Shown piece after piece: positions 1 to 7,895 of a stretch of DNA of 64,000 nucleotides (positions are counted from its first letter, which is position 1; each line of letters opens with the position of its first letter). Under the pieces are notes generated by a model. That model was not told the origin of the DNA. It did no database searches and saw only the letters and a list, made by a program, of their open reading frames with translations. The stretch is taken from positions 3,069-67,068 of the forward strand of contig JAUWLW010000011.1 of NCBI GenBank assembly GCA_030613505.1, read 5' to 3'. The translations under genes and the position numbers were made by a program. The DNA comes from Candidatus Zixiibacteriota bacterium (GTDB lineage: Bacteria; RBG-13-66-14; B26-G2; WVWN01).

Positions 1-316
1 CGAGTGTCTTCAGATCGGCGGGCGTTATTAGCGGTACAGTAACACCGTACTCTGCGGCGAGCTTTCTTATCGCTTCCCGAAAACTTACTCCGTCGATACG
101 CTCAACAAATTTGATAACGTCACCGCCGGCGCCGCAGCCGAAGCAATGGAAATATTGCCCTTGGCGGTTAACCGAAAAGCTCGGCTTTGTGTCGTCGTGA
201 AACGGGCAAATGCCTTTCAAATTCTGATCGAGTTCTACGTGTTTACGTACGACCTCTACGATATCGACGCGCGACTTAAACCCGTCGACCTCTCGTCTAA
301 ATTTCTCGGATTCCAT
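1..316 (-). CDS. DNA primase, N-terminal part (CHC2 zinc-finger domain), cut by window edge
   Basis: Reading the minus strand from an ATG at 316 gives about 105 codons with no stop before the window edge. The protein begins MESEKFRREVDGFKSRVDIV and then shows the zinc-binding pattern CPFHDDTKPSF...YFHCFGCGAGGD (Cys-x2-His...Cys-x2-Cys), the hallmark of the CHC2 domain of DnaG-type primases, which make RNA primers for replication. A ribosome-binding AGAGG lies a few bases upstream. Next to an excisionase-like gene, a repressor and an integrase, this is most likely a phage replication primase, possibly fused to a helicase further left. The domain call is firm; phage rather than host origin is inference. 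Confidence 0.85.
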   Translation of the reverse strand, partial: MESEKFRREVDGFKSRVDIVEVVRKHVELDQNLKGICPFHDDTKPSFSVNRQGQYFHCFGCGAGGDVIKFVERIDGVSFREAIRKLAAEYGVTVPLITPADLKTL

Positions 317-453
317 TTTTCTTACCTCTCGCTATTGTGTAACCGCTTTTCGTACGATTCATCTTCCGCACTTCGGCTAAGTACTGGTTAAACGTTAGGA
401 TCACAACGCAGCTACGAGTAGGACCTTAGCCCAGTTAAGACCCGGCCGGCCAC

Positions 454-750
454 TTACTCCAAAACTTTTTTCTTCCGCGGCCGGCCCCGTTTTCGCGGCA
501 ATTGTACGCCCCGCTCGATGGCCTTCTCGACATCACCTCGGCGGACGCGCCAACCGCCGCCCAGCCGAACCGCGCGAAGCCCGAACTTCCCAGTAGCCGC
601 GAATAATTGGCACCATCGTGTTATCGTGCTAGGGTCGCGGACCAGGATACGCGCGACCTGAGCCACGGTATATAGCCTCTCGAAACTATTTTCGATCCGA
701 CCGTCTATCGCAGTCGATTTTTTATCGCCGGCCGCGTTTTCCTTAATCAT
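454..750 (-). CDS. Excisionase-like / MerR-type helix-turn-helix protein with AT-hook-like tail
   Basis: A 98-residue protein with an ATG at 750 preceded by a strong AGGAGG. Residues about 25-75 (YTVAQVARILVRDPSTITRWC ... GGGWRVRRGDVEKAIERG) match the winged helix of helix_turn_helix_17/excisionase proteins, in which a variable 'Gly-Gly-Trp-Arg-Val' wing follows the recognition helix. The C-terminus, RKRGRPRKKK, resembles an AT-hook that binds the minor groove. It is transcribed away from the repressor gene under a consensus promoter at 863-891. Either a directionality factor for the nearby integrase or an early regulator is possible. The fold is likely; the exact role is inference. Confidence 0.65.
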   Translation of the reverse strand: MIKENAAGDKKSTAIDGRIENSFERLYTVAQVARILVRDPSTITRWCQLFAATGKFGLRAVRLGGGWRVRRGDVEKAIERGVQLPRKRGRPRKKKVLE

Positions 751-862
751 TTATACCTCCTAGACTTACGTTTGCCTTTGACCCTTTCAGCTCGAGTTTT
801 TCCTGGAATACCCTTTTTACTTGCAATCGCCTGAGAAATATGCTAAAAACTATTTATGCGCG

Positions 863-891
863 ATTTTAACACAAGAGGCCCCGAATGTCAA
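863..891 (-). promoter_or_regulatory. Sigma70-type early promoter
   Basis: On the minus strand TTGACA (886-891) is followed after exactly 17 bases by TAAAAT (863-868). It lies in the A/T-rich gap between the divergent excisionase-like and repressor genes, so it is a candidate for the repressor-controlled early promoter of the phage. Confidence 0.7.
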
Positions 892-967
892 TCTTTAATA
901 TGGCAAAGGCGTGACCCTGAAACCCTAAAACCCGTAAACCATTAAATACGCCTAAAGTGAGAACGAT

Positions 968-1546
968 ATGGAACTGCACGAATTACTAAAGGCGAAGATG
1001 GAAGAAAAAGGTGTATCAGTGCCGGAACTCGCTGAAAAAACCGGGGTCGCGCCACAAGCAATTTACAATATCATTAAAGGGAAAACGCGGAGGCCGCGGT
1101 TGAATACGTTGAGGAAGATCGCCGCCTTTTTCGGCATCCCGGTATCCGTCTTCCTAGTCGCAGGACGGGGCGGTGGTACACCGGAAAATGCTGCGGAATC
1201 CGTGGAGAGCGATCTCGAAACCATTTGGAGAAAACTCGAGGGGATAAAAGTATTGGAGGACCGGTTGGGAAAGTTAGAGGCGCTCCTCGACCGAGTGCTC
1301 AACCTGCAAGACCGAGGCGTAGACTACTGCTTGGAGTTACCAGGGGTCGAATACGACGGGCTCGCGATGGCGTTGCCGGAGGAGTGCCCTGAAACGGTCG
1401 ACGCCGAAACAAGGAAAGTGCTGTCGGAAAAATTTATACGGGAAGGGATAGCCATCGTCAAGCTGAACGGTTTGGACGAAAATCTCCTTAACGCGGTATT
1501 CCAGTTGTTGTGGCTAATCAACGAGGCGGAAAAAGGCGACGATTAG
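968..1546 (+). CDS. XRE-family phage repressor-like protein
   Basis: A 192-residue protein. Residues 1-60 form a canonical XRE/Cro-CI helix-turn-helix (LAEKTGVAPQAIYNIIKG ... LRKIAAFFGIPVSVFL). A glutamate-rich, probably coiled-coil segment (about 75-115) follows, then an unrecognised acidic C-terminal domain. There is no S24 LexA-like peptidase signature (no Ser/Lys dyad context), so RecA-dependent self-cleavage is not supported. It is divergent from the excisionase-like gene and 12 bp upstream of the integrase, the usual place for a lysogeny repressor. Function as the prophage master repressor is inference from fold and position. Confidence 0.7.
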   Translation: MELHELLKAKMEEKGVSVPELAEKTGVAPQAIYNIIKGKTRRPRLNTLRKIAAFFGIPVSVFLVAGRGGGTPENAAESVESDLETIWRKLEGIKVLEDRLGKLEALLDRVLNLQDRGVDYCLELPGVEYDGLAMALPEECPETVDAETRKVLSEKFIREGIAIVKLNGLDENLLNAVFQLLWLINEAEKGDD

Positions 1547-1558
1547 GGTGTTGTCGAG

Positions 1559-2566
1559 ATGGCCCGGATATTTAAAATAGGGAAAACTTACTACGTAGAT
1601 ATCGTCGTAAACGGCCGGCGTATACGGCGGTCGCTCGGGGTAAAAAATAAAGCCGCGGCCGAAGCCGCGCGCGGTCGCCTCGAACTAACGGTCGCTCAAG
1701 GTAAGTCCCCTTTCATCGACGGCGACATCCGGATGGAAGATCTTATCGACGTGTATCTCGCCTATTGCGAAGCGAGGAACACGACGAAGACGGTGTCTTT
1801 GAAACGGACCTACCTCGGCAGGTTCTTGGAATTCGCCGGTAACGTAGGAGTGAGGAGTATCAAACGCGCCGACGTCGAAAACTACCTTAGCCGCCGGGCT
1901 AAAAGCGGAGAGTATCCAGCCGTGAACCGCGAACTCACGACGTTGAAGCATTTCTTCAACTTCGGGATCCAGCGGGAAATCATCGAGAAGAACCCGGCCG
2001 TCGGCGTCAAGAAGCTCCCGGAGAAACGCCGGCCTATAAGGTTACTCTCTGAGCGAGAACTCGATGCTTACTTCGACTACTGTCGTAAGAACGACCAGTT
2101 GCTGTATGACTTGTCGGTAATCGCATTTCATACTGGACTTAGGCGCGGAGATATATTAAAAATAAAGGGGGAAGATGTAGACGCCGAACGGCGTATGCTT
2201 ACGGTAGTCGTGTCGAAACGGCGCGGCGAGCTAACGTTGACGTTACCGTTGAACGACACGGTTCACGAGGTACTGGCCCGGCGTAGTAATGACAATGGAA
2301 ACGATTACCTATTCCCTGGCCGAAACGTTGACCACATCGTCGACTTCAAACGCCGATTTGAACGGGCTAAAAAAGCGATAGGGGTCGACTTCAAATTCAT
2401 GGAGTTCAGGCACAATTGCGCTACGGCGCTACTACAATCCGGCGTAGATATATACACGGTGAAAGAGATTTTAGGACACACGAGCCTAACGACGACGGAG
2501 CGGTACCTTAAGCTCGTAGATGAGAGGAAACGCGCGGCTCTCAATAAACTTGACCGCAAAAGTTAG
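1559..2566 (+). CDS. int: Tyrosine recombinase / phage integrase
   Basis: A 335-residue tyrosine recombinase. It has an N-terminal arm-binding region, a SAM-like core-binding domain (about 55-145) and a catalytic domain (about 160-325). Visible catalytic residues are Arg in HTGLRRGDIL, Lys in VVVSKRRGEL, Arg in FRHNCATALL, His in ILGHTSL and the Tyr nucleophile in TTERYLKLV. The usual His of the HxxR box is replaced: the segment reads MEFRH, with Met where His is expected. It is co-transcribed with the repressor (12-bp gap) and points at tRNA-Pro 118 bp downstream, a common attachment target. It would catalyse site-specific integration and, with a directionality factor, excision. Confidence 0.9.
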   Translation: MARIFKIGKTYYVDIVVNGRRIRRSLGVKNKAAAEAARGRLELTVAQGKSPFIDGDIRMEDLIDVYLAYCEARNTTKTVSLKRTYLGRFLEFAGNVGVRSIKRADVENYLSRRAKSGEYPAVNRELTTLKHFFNFGIQREIIEKNPAVGVKKLPEKRRPIRLLSERELDAYFDYCRKNDQLLYDLSVIAFHTGLRRGDILKIKGEDVDAERRMLTVVVSKRRGELTLTLPLNDTVHEVLARRSNDNGNDYLFPGRNVDHIVDFKRRFERAKKAIGVDFKFMEFRHNCATALLQSGVDIYTVKEILGHTSLTTTERYLKLVDERKRAALNKLDRKS

Positions 2567-2683
2567 GTTTGCCTTATTTTTGCCATAATTCTATTTCGGT
2601 ATACCCGTCACGCAAACTATGCAAAATATGCACAATCTTACAAATACTTGTAATATCAGGAAGTTAAACAACAGCAAGATTTC

Positions 2684-2757
2684 GGGGGCGTAGCGCAGGT
2701 CGGCAGCGCGTCTGCTTTGGGAGCAGAAGGTCGGAGGTTCAAATCCTCTCGCCCCCA
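2684..2757 (+). tRNA. tRNA-Pro(TGG)
   Basis: A cloverleaf can be drawn by eye: acceptor stem GGGGGCG (2684-2690) with CGCCCCC (2750-2756), D-arm GCGCAGGTCGGCAGCGC, anticodon stem TCTGC/GCAGA (2711-2715/2723-2727) with loop TTTGGGA and anticodon TGG (2718-2720), and T-arm GGAGG-TTCAAAT-CCTC(T). The discriminator is A and the CCA end is not encoded (CAT follows). It lies between the integrase and the lysis genes. It may be the attachment site or a phage-borne tRNA. Confidence 0.95.
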
Positions 2758-2785
2758 CATAAAAAGCCGCCCGGACGGGCGGCTT
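2758..2785 (-). terminator. Rho-independent terminator of the lysis operon
   Basis: The inverted repeat AAGCCGCCCG-GA-CGGGCGGCTT spans 2764-2785. Read on the minus strand the stem is followed by TTTTTATG, so it ends the leftward transcript just after the stop of the 2803 gene. On the plus strand it may also end the tRNA transcript. Confidence 0.75.
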
Positions 2786-2802
2786 CGTCGTTTATCCCTT
2801 CG

Positions 2803-3438
2803 CTATTCTATCGCGAGCGACACCCCCACCGCAGCCGTGCCTCCCGCGGTGCCGTAGCCGCCGGCGAGGCGTACGTCGACGTTGCGCCAGACGCTGTAGC
2901 CGAGGGTACCGACGGCGGCTACCTCTCTATCCGGGAAGGCGACGGCGACGCCCGGGCCCAGGTGCAGCCGCCACGCCCGTACGACGTCCACGCCCGCGAC
3001 GACGGCCGGGCCGTCAATACTCAGGCCGGCGCCGACGAAGGGTCTTAGCTCGAGCGCTACGGCCGGTTCGGGCTTGTGGTAGACGGTAACGCTGTGTGGC
3101 TGGCCTTCGGGAACCGCCACCTCGCCGCCGGGCAGGATGCCGAGCTCGACTTCCTCGCCGCCCTCGGTCTCAATCCTCACGACGCGCGAGCCCGCCGGCC
3201 AATCCTTCATGACGACGTCGGCCTCGCCAGGCCGGTGCAGCGGGTTGAGCCGCTGGAGCGCCGACGACGTTCGTTCCTCGTCGGCGACGCGCCAGCCGGG
3301 CGGCGGTTGGTCCGCAGCTCGAGCGGGCGCTCGAGCCGGCCCCTCCCCCCTCACGAACAACCACCTCACCGCCAGCGCGCCGATCACGACTACGACGGCA
3401 ATTAACAGCGGGATGGTAAGCCGTTTTAACATCTTCAC
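2803..3438 (-). CDS. Single-pass membrane protein at the end of the lysis operon
   Basis: A 211-residue protein. The start is GTG at 3438, overlapping the amidase stop as GTGA, or the in-frame ATG at 3432. A short basic N-terminus precedes one strong transmembrane helix (LTIPLLIAVVVVIGALAVRW, about residues 6-25). A Pro/Ala-rich linker and a mostly beta, Gly/Val-rich domain resembling an outer-membrane barrel fragment follow. Directly downstream of the amidase, and with its single anchor, it occupies the position of a spanin or other lysis accessory protein. No family is recognised, so the lysis role is inference from position. Confidence 0.6.
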   Translation of the reverse strand: MKMLKRLTIPLLIAVVVVIGALAVRWLFVRGEGPARAPARAADQPPPGWRVADEERTSSALQRLNPLHRPGEADVVMKDWPAGSRVVRIETEGGEEVELGILPGGEVAVPEGQPHSVTVYHKPEPAVALELRPFVGAGLSIDGPAVVAGVDVVRAWRLHLGPGVAVAFPDREVAAVGTLGYSVWRNVDVRLAGGYGTAGGTAAVGVSLAIE

Positions 3439-4109
3439 GGGTAAGGCACCCCCTCGTCAGGTATAAGCGTCGGGTCGCCCCGCCAGATGACGTAGGTGGC
3501 GAACGCCGGCGGACTCGCCATGGCCTCCAGCGCGCGGAGGCGGTCCCAGTCGAAGAGAAGGCCCGGGTCCGTCTTGGAGTAGTGAAGGTTGCCGTGCGCC
3601 AGTAGGCCGCGGAAGCCGTCGAGCTCGTCGAGGCCGTACGCGTCGCCGCCGTGCTCGCGGCTGACGCGCGGGTCGCAGCCGAGCCAAGGGTCGGGCAGCG
3701 TTTGCAGGGGGACGTCGAAGCGCGCGAGGAGCAGCGGCAGGAGGAAGGCCAGCGCGCGGTACTGCGCCTCGGCGAATTTGCGGGGCGGGCCGAGGTTGGA
3801 GATCTCAATGCCGACGGAGCGCTCGTTGGGCCGGAACGCGCGCCAGCGCCGCCACCGCCAGGTGTACGGCCTGCTCCACGTGATGCCGGCGTGAAAGGCG
3901 ACGTTCTCCAGGCGGACGAGTTGATAGACGTCGCCTTCGGGGCATATGTAGAAGTGCGCCGACGGACAGGCGGGCCGGGGCGAGCGCGCGAGCCAATTCA
4001 GGTCGCCCGGGTGCGAGCCGGCGGTGTAATGCAGTACGACCCAATCTACGTTAAATTCGGCCGGCCGCGCGGCGAACCCCCGCGCCGGCCGCCAATAGAG
4101 GCGCGGCAT
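3435..4109 (-). CDS. N-acetylmuramoyl-L-alanine amidase (PGRP/Amidase_2 fold), phage endolysin
   Basis: A 224-residue protein with an ATG at 4109 after GGGGGGAGTACC. The amidase-2 signature is clear: WVVLHYTAG (first zinc His), SAHFYICPEGDVYQLV, AFHAG (second region), SVGIEISN, and late GNLHYSKTDPG with the C-terminal zinc ligand context. It would cleave the MurNAc-L-Ala bond of peptidoglycan at the end of infection. No signal peptide is seen, so export would need the holin-like genes at 7250-7748. It overlaps the next membrane-protein gene by 4 bp and is preceded by two small genes. The enzyme family is confident; use as endolysin follows from the phage context. Confidence 0.85.
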   Translation of the reverse strand: MPRLYWRPARGFAARPAEFNVDWVVLHYTAGSHPGDLNWLARSPRPACPSAHFYICPEGDVYQLVRLENVAFHAGITWSRPYTWRWRRWRAFRPNERSVGIEISNLGPPRKFAEAQYRALAFLLPLLLARFDVPLQTLPDPWLGCDPRVSREHGGDAYGLDELDGFRGLLAHGNLHYSKTDPGLLFDWDRLRALEAMASPPAFATYVIWRGDPTLIPDEGVPYP

Positions 4110-4130
4110 GGTACTCCCCCCAATACCTCG

Positions 4131-4379
4131 TTACCGGCCCGAGCGGGCCCGGGTCGGCTCGAGTATTTTTTTACGGATTACGTTGACTTTGGGGATATGG
4201 CTCACGTGGCGCCACTCGCCGGCGCGCACGTCGTAGTCGGAGGCGACGGTTATGGTCTCGTCGTCCTCGCGGGCGAGCAGGCCGGCGGAGACGAGAACGA
4301 CGCGAGGCTCGAAGTCGTCCTCGCCCAGGGGCCCCTCCTGATAGGAGGCGTCGAGCCACTCGACGTAGGCGAGTTTCAT
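4131..4379 (-). CDS. Small conserved-type phage protein, unknown function
   Basis: An 82-residue protein starting MKLAYVEWLDASYQEGP. I chose the ATG at 4379 (AGAAAG upstream) rather than the longer frame that begins at 4484, because the longer form would overlap the winged-helix gene ending at 4423. The sequence is acidic in its first half (GEDDFEPRVVLVSAGLLAREDDETITVASDYD) and basic at the end, with no signal peptide or membrane segment. Short proteins of the form 'W.DA.......R..S.G.L..E....I.V...' next to lysis genes are common in phages, but no function is assigned. Confidence 0.55.
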   Translation of the reverse strand: MKLAYVEWLDASYQEGPLGEDDFEPRVVLVSAGLLAREDDETITVASDYDVRAGEWRHVSHIPKVNVIRKKILEPTRARSGR

Positions 4380-4422
4380 CTTTCTATAATCGGAACGGAT
4401 TGATAGGTAGACTAGCGAGGTA

Positions 4423-4713
4423 TTAAACGGAGGTTTTACCGGTCCACTTCCAACCGCCGTCGGCCGGCTCCGCGTACCCTTCACGCTCGAGTTCCTCCAT
4501 AATCTTGCGGCATTTGACGGCGCTGATGCCGGTCATCAACTCGAGCAACTCGGCCGTGATAACCCTTTTCCCGTGGGCGTCCCGGTGTAGGTGCTGCAGC
4601 GCCCGCAATACCCTCAACTTCTCCGGGGTACCCGGGGTTGGTAACGATTCGAACCGCAGCGGCGACGGCGGGCAACTCGCGACGTCGTCGCCGCCTCTTT
4701 TGCGATTTCCCAT
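4423..4713 (-). CDS. Small winged-helix DNA-binding protein
   Basis: A 96-residue protein starting at ATG 4713 after GGGGGGCTGAG. Residues about 30-90 read as a winged helix: KLRVLRALQHLHRDAHGKRV, TAELLELMTGISAVKCRKIMEELEREGYAEPADGGWKW, i.e. three helices followed by a two-strand wing. This is the MarR/Lrp-like or replication-initiator-like arrangement. It could regulate the late lysis operon or the adjacent NHL cargo gene. The fold is likely; target and sign of regulation are unknown. Confidence 0.6.
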   Translation of the reverse strand: MGNRKRGGDDVASCPPSPLRFESLPTPGTPEKLRVLRALQHLHRDAHGKRVITAELLELMTGISAVKCRKIMEELEREGYAEPADGGWKWTGKTSV

Positions 4714-4743
4714 CTCAGCCCCCCGTATTTCGTTTCCGCTGGT

Positions 4744-5700
4744 TTACGGATTATTCCTGCGGAAGTATTGGATGCGACGGTTTAATATATCCGCGACGTA
4801 GACCACGCCGTCGCTCGCGACGGCCAGGCCGCGGGGCCAGTTGAACTCCCCCGCGCCCGCCCCCTTCGAACCCCACGACGTTAGAAACGACCCGGCCTCG
4901 TCGTACACGCAAATCCGGTTCGTCTCGTCGTCGGCGACGAAGACGTTGCCCTCCGGCCCGACCGCTACGGCCCAGGGCCATTTCAATTCCCCCGGCCCCG
5001 AGGCGGGCGACCCCCACGCGCCCTTGAAGACGCCGGCCGCGTCGAAATATTGTACGCGGGCGTTGCCGACGTCGACGACGTAGACCACGCCGTCGCGCGA
5101 GACGGCCACGTCGACCGGGCTGTCGAATTCACGCTCGCCCGAGCCGGCCGAGCCCCACGCGCCGAGGTACGAGCCGTCGACGGAGAAGTATTGAACCCGG
5201 TCGTTATTCCTATCGGCCACGTAAACCGTTCCGTTCGGCGCCACGGCTATCCCGTTCGGGACATCGAACTCACCAGGGCCGTCGCCCTCACTACCCCACG
5301 CGCCGAGGTACGAACCGCTCGAGGTGAAGTACTGTACGCGGTTGTTGAAGGAGTCCGCGACGTAAACGTCGCCGTCGTCCGCTACGGCTACACCCGAGGG
5401 CACGTGGAACTCGCCGGGCCCTTCGCCGCTCGTGCCCCACGAGCCGGCCAGGGAACCCGCGGAGGTAAAACACTCGATTCGATCGTGCAGACAAACGGTA
5501 ACGTAGACGTCGCCGTCCGGCGCGGTCGCCACGCCCCACGGCGACAGCGGCTCGCCGTCCACGGCCGAAACTCCTCCCCACTCGCCGGCGTAAACGTATT
5601 CCAACCGCGGCGGCTCGGCCTCGTCCACGGGCGCCGCGGCAACGAGCGTCCACGCCCCGGCACTTGCTAAAAACGCCATATAACCCAAAGCCTTCTTCAC
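4744..5700 (-). CDS. Secreted NHL-repeat six-bladed beta-propeller (phage cargo)
   Basis: A 318-residue protein with a GTG start after GGAGGAGG and a signal peptide (KKALGYMAFLASAGAWTLVAAAP). Six repeats of about 47 residues follow, each with the pattern P.G.AV..DG.VYVAD..N.RVQYF...GS.LG.WGS.G.G.GEF. NHL propellers bind proteins, RNA or glycans on the outer rim. The C-terminus is RIQYFRRNNP and lacks the SLGRVKALFR-type tag of the chromosomal copies. It sits between lysis genes of the phage and looks like inserted cargo. The ligand is unknown. Confidence 0.8.
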   Translation of the reverse strand: MKKALGYMAFLASAGAWTLVAAAPVDEAEPPRLEYVYAGEWGGVSAVDGEPLSPWGVATAPDGDVYVTVCLHDRIECFTSAGSLAGSWGTSGEGPGEFHVPSGVAVADDGDVYVADSFNNRVQYFTSSGSYLGAWGSEGDGPGEFDVPNGIAVAPNGTVYVADRNNDRVQYFSVDGSYLGAWGSAGSGEREFDSPVDVAVSRDGVVYVVDVGNARVQYFDAAGVFKGAWGSPASGPGELKWPWAVAVGPEGNVFVADDETNRICVYDEAGSFLTSWGSKGAGAGEFNWPRGLAVASDGVVYVADILNRRIQYFRRNNP

Positions 5701-6060
5701 AGCCCGCCTCCTCCGCGTGTAAACGTTGACCTGTGTCTACAGTAACGTTACCAGTATAGCAGATTCGGCACGCGGCGCAAAACGCCCGACGTTTACCGCC
5801 GACGGTACCGGCGGTACGGCCCGGCGCGAGGCGTCGCGCCGCTCCCAAGTAGTTAAACATAGCGCGCCGCGGAATCAACGGCTTAGGCGTGTTCATACGC
5901 GATTAAAAGGGTTCAACCGGGGGGATTATAAGGAGGGTTTGCGCTTCCGGCGCCGCAAACAAAAACCGGGGGCTTCAACCCCCAGATAGGGTGAGGAAAG
6001 GGGCCTGGACTACCCCTCGGGTGGCGCGAGGCCGGCCCCGCTAAATCCCCGCGGCGCCTC
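5701..6060. other. 360-bp intergenic region between two cargo genes
   Basis: No ORF is supported here. Near 5740-5765 the minus strand reads TGCTATACTGG, a possible -10 box (TATACT) for the NHL gene, with only a weak -35 box. The palindrome GTAACGTTAC lies at about 5741-5750. The region also contains the terminator of the right-hand gene (listed separately) and a second hairpin-forming GTTTGCG...CGCAAAC segment at about 5937-5960. Confidence 0.5.
5960..5985 (-). terminator. Rho-independent terminator of the 6061-7104 gene
   Basis: On the minus strand GGGGGTTGAAGCCCCC (5968-5983) is followed by GGTTTTTG, a stem plus U-tract about 75 bp past the stop codon at 6061. Confidence 0.65.
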
Positions 6061-7104
6061 TCACTCGACGTAAAGCAGTTCGTATTCCCATCTCTGTTTT
6101 TTCAGGTCGCCCCGGGCCGGATCCGTCGGCAACGGGAACGGCTCGCCGTACGTGGTGTCGAGGTACTTCGTCACGATGCGGATGCCGTTCTCCTCCACGT
6201 CGAGTTCGGGGATGTAGACGATCACCTCGCGGTACCGACATAAAAAGAACCCGGCCGTAGTCTCTTCCACTTTAATGTTACGATAATCGTCCGGGTCGTC
6301 GGGTTCGCGGAAGTAGTAGTCGATGCCGTAGCCCGAGCCGCACTTCACTACGCCGAGGCCATAAGTCAACGGCCCCTCTCCCGGCACCGCCGGCGTGTCA
6401 GGCGCCTCCCCCGGGTTCCAATGCCTGTCCGGCGGCTCGAATCCCGAGTCCGTCAATTCCCCCGTCGCCACGTCGTAGTAGCCGAATACCGCAGTCCGCC
6501 CTTCGGGCCGCCACTCGTCGTAGTCGACGTAGAACTTGTTTTCCCCCGCTACGCCGCAAAACCCAACGTTCCCCTCGACCTCCGCCATTTCCTCGATTCC
6601 CGTTCCCGGCGCGTAACGATAAAGGGTCGTCCGCGGCTGTGGCTCGGCCTCCTCCGAAGCCCGCTCGGAGGAAGACCGGTTGAAGTAGAACACGCCCTCC
6701 TCGGGTACGGGCAAAACGTACGTGTAGTCGTGCCTCCGGTAACGGTCCTCGAAGATGGTTTCGCTTTCCCCACCCTCACCTAACGCCACCTTGTAGAAAC
6801 GGGTTATCTCTCCGGTCCCATTGTACGTAAAACCCGCAACGAGTAAGTATTCCCATGCAGGGTCTGGCACGGCGTCCGATATAACGAAACCCGGTTCGAA
6901 CGTCGCCACCGCCTCAAGGGTACGGCTAGTCAAATCGCCGACGTATAGCGTCGCGTTAGCCAACCCCTCCTCGTCGTCAAGGGTTCGCAGCAGCAGATAA
7001 CGCCACCAGTCTTGGGCCGCCGGACCCTGCACCGCCGCTACCGCCGCGGCGACGAGACCCAGCGTAATTAGACCCCAAAGGCCCCACACGTTTGCAGATC
7101 TCAC
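6061..7104 (-). CDS. Secreted protein of the '...LLYVE' family (347 residues)
   Basis: GTG start at 7104 with GGAGGA upstream and a hydrophobic signal peptide (VWGLWGLITLGLVAAAVAAV). The mature part is a beta-rich sequence with repeated 'LY.(G/V)D..T.(R/G)..E.VA.F' strands, suggesting a propeller-like fold unlike NHL. It ends WEYELLYVE. The same ending and strand pattern occur in the 356-residue protein at 38017-39087, so the two are paralogs; both are cargo inside the phage. It has its own promoter (7173-7201) and terminator. No enzymatic motif is seen and function is unknown. Confidence 0.7.
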   Translation of the reverse strand: MRSANVWGLWGLITLGLVAAAVAAVQGPAAQDWWRYLLLRTLDDEEGLANATLYVGDLTSRTLEAVATFEPGFVISDAVPDPAWEYLLVAGFTYNGTGEITRFYKVALGEGGESETIFEDRYRRHDYTYVLPVPEEGVFYFNRSSSERASEEAEPQPRTTLYRYAPGTGIEEMAEVEGNVGFCGVAGENKFYVDYDEWRPEGRTAVFGYYDVATGELTDSGFEPPDRHWNPGEAPDTPAVPGEGPLTYGLGVVKCGSGYGIDYYFREPDDPDDYRNIKVEETTAGFFLCRYREVIVYIPELDVEENGIRIVTKYLDTTYGEPFPLPTDPARGDLKKQRWEYELLYVE

Positions 7105-7172
7105 CTTCGTCCTCCTCTCGTTACAATCGGCCTACGATGATACCCCTCAATACTTCGGAAACGTCGGATTGT

Positions 7173-7201
7173 ATTATATCACGTTCGCCGCTAGTCGTCG
7201 A
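7173..7201 (-). promoter_or_regulatory. Promoter of the 347-residue cargo gene
   Basis: Minus strand TCGACG (7196-7201), 17 bases, TATAAT (7173-7178), about 70 bp upstream of the GTG start. Confidence 0.65.
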
Positions 7202-7249
7202 GAGGAGGGATAAGAAAAACGCACGGCGCCGTACGAGGTCTTGACGACG

Positions 7250-7456
7250 TTAGCCGCCCCCCGCGTGCCGGCGGTCCATTATGGCGTTGCCGGCGATGTA
7301 CGCGGCGGCGAGCGAGCAGGCCGCGGCGAACACCCCCACCGTGTGCTCCCGCAGCCAGGCGAACGGCCCCAAGGCCGGCAGCACGAACGCCGCGACGATG
7401 CCGCCCACTACCCCCAGCGCCGCCAGCATGAACTTCCTCGATTTAAATCCGTTCAT
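7250..7456 (-). CDS. Small two-TM protein, holin-like
   Basis: A 68-residue protein with ATG at 7456. A basic N-terminus (MNGFKSRK) is followed by two hydrophobic helices (FMLAALGVVGGIVAAFVLPAL and VGVFAAACSLAAAYIAGNAI) separated by a short PFAWLREHT loop, then a basic tail MDRRHAGGG. Size and layout fit a class II holin, which would permeabilise the inner membrane for the amidase. It lies 1 bp downstream of the XhlA-like gene. Holins have little sequence conservation, so the call rests on topology and position. Confidence 0.6.
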   Translation of the reverse strand: MNGFKSRKFMLAALGVVGGIVAAFVLPALGPFAWLREHTVGVFAAACSLAAAYIAGNAIMDRRHAGGG

Positions 7457-7457
7457 C

Positions 7458-7748
7458 TCATCCCCCCAGCAGGCTGACGAGCGCGACGACGACCGAGGCC
7501 ACGGCCATCACGACGGCGCTGCCGACGATGGCCCGGGCGCGGCCTGAAAGCTCCGCCCGGGCGCAGCGCTCGCGGCAGCGGTCGTCAATGACGGCGATAT
7601 CGGCGGCGTGGCGGTGGACCGTGTCGCCCACGCGCTCGACGTCGGCGCTGAGCCGGCGCAGGTCGGCGCGCATGCCCTCCAGCATCTCGCCCACCTTGCC
7701 GCGCCAGGCCGCGGCCTTCATCCCGCTCCAGTCGTTGTTTTCGGCCAT
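7458..7748 (-). CDS. XhlA-like coiled-coil membrane protein (lysis accessory)
   Basis: A 96-residue protein. Residues about 15-55 form a heptad-like helix (VGEMLEGMRADLRRLSADVERVGDTVHRHAADIAVID), followed by a Cys-containing RCRERCARAEL segment and one C-terminal TM helix (AIVGSAVVMAVASVVVALVSLL). This is the layout of XhlA/hemolysin proteins that partner a holin in PBSX-like phages. No good ribosome site precedes the ATG at 7748. The gene is nearly contiguous with the holin-like gene. Confidence 0.55.
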   Translation of the reverse strand: MAENNDWSGMKAAAWRGKVGEMLEGMRADLRRLSADVERVGDTVHRHAADIAVIDDRCRERCARAELSGRARAIVGSAVVMAVASVVVALVSLLGG

Positions 7749-7816
7749 TAGCGTTTACGTATTAATTGACATAAATTCGTATCAAGCCCCGATTATTTAC
7801 GGCGCTTTTATTTACC

Positions 7817-7845
7817 TTGACACCGGCGCCCCAAAGTGCTACAAG
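7817..7845 (+). promoter_or_regulatory. Promoter of the plus-strand tagged cargo gene
   Basis: TTGACA (7817-7822), 17 bases, TACAAG (7840-7845), about 50 bp upstream of the ATG at 7896 and opposite in direction to the phage late genes. Confidence 0.65.
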
Positions 7846-7895
7846 ATATATAGAAGAGGGACTTTTCCGGAGTGGACCTTCGGAGAGGAGGAGCG

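Noticed and set aside
52-391. Plus-strand frame 146-391
   Set aside because: It is the antisense of the primase zinc-finger region, which has clear motifs and a ribosome site on the minus strand.
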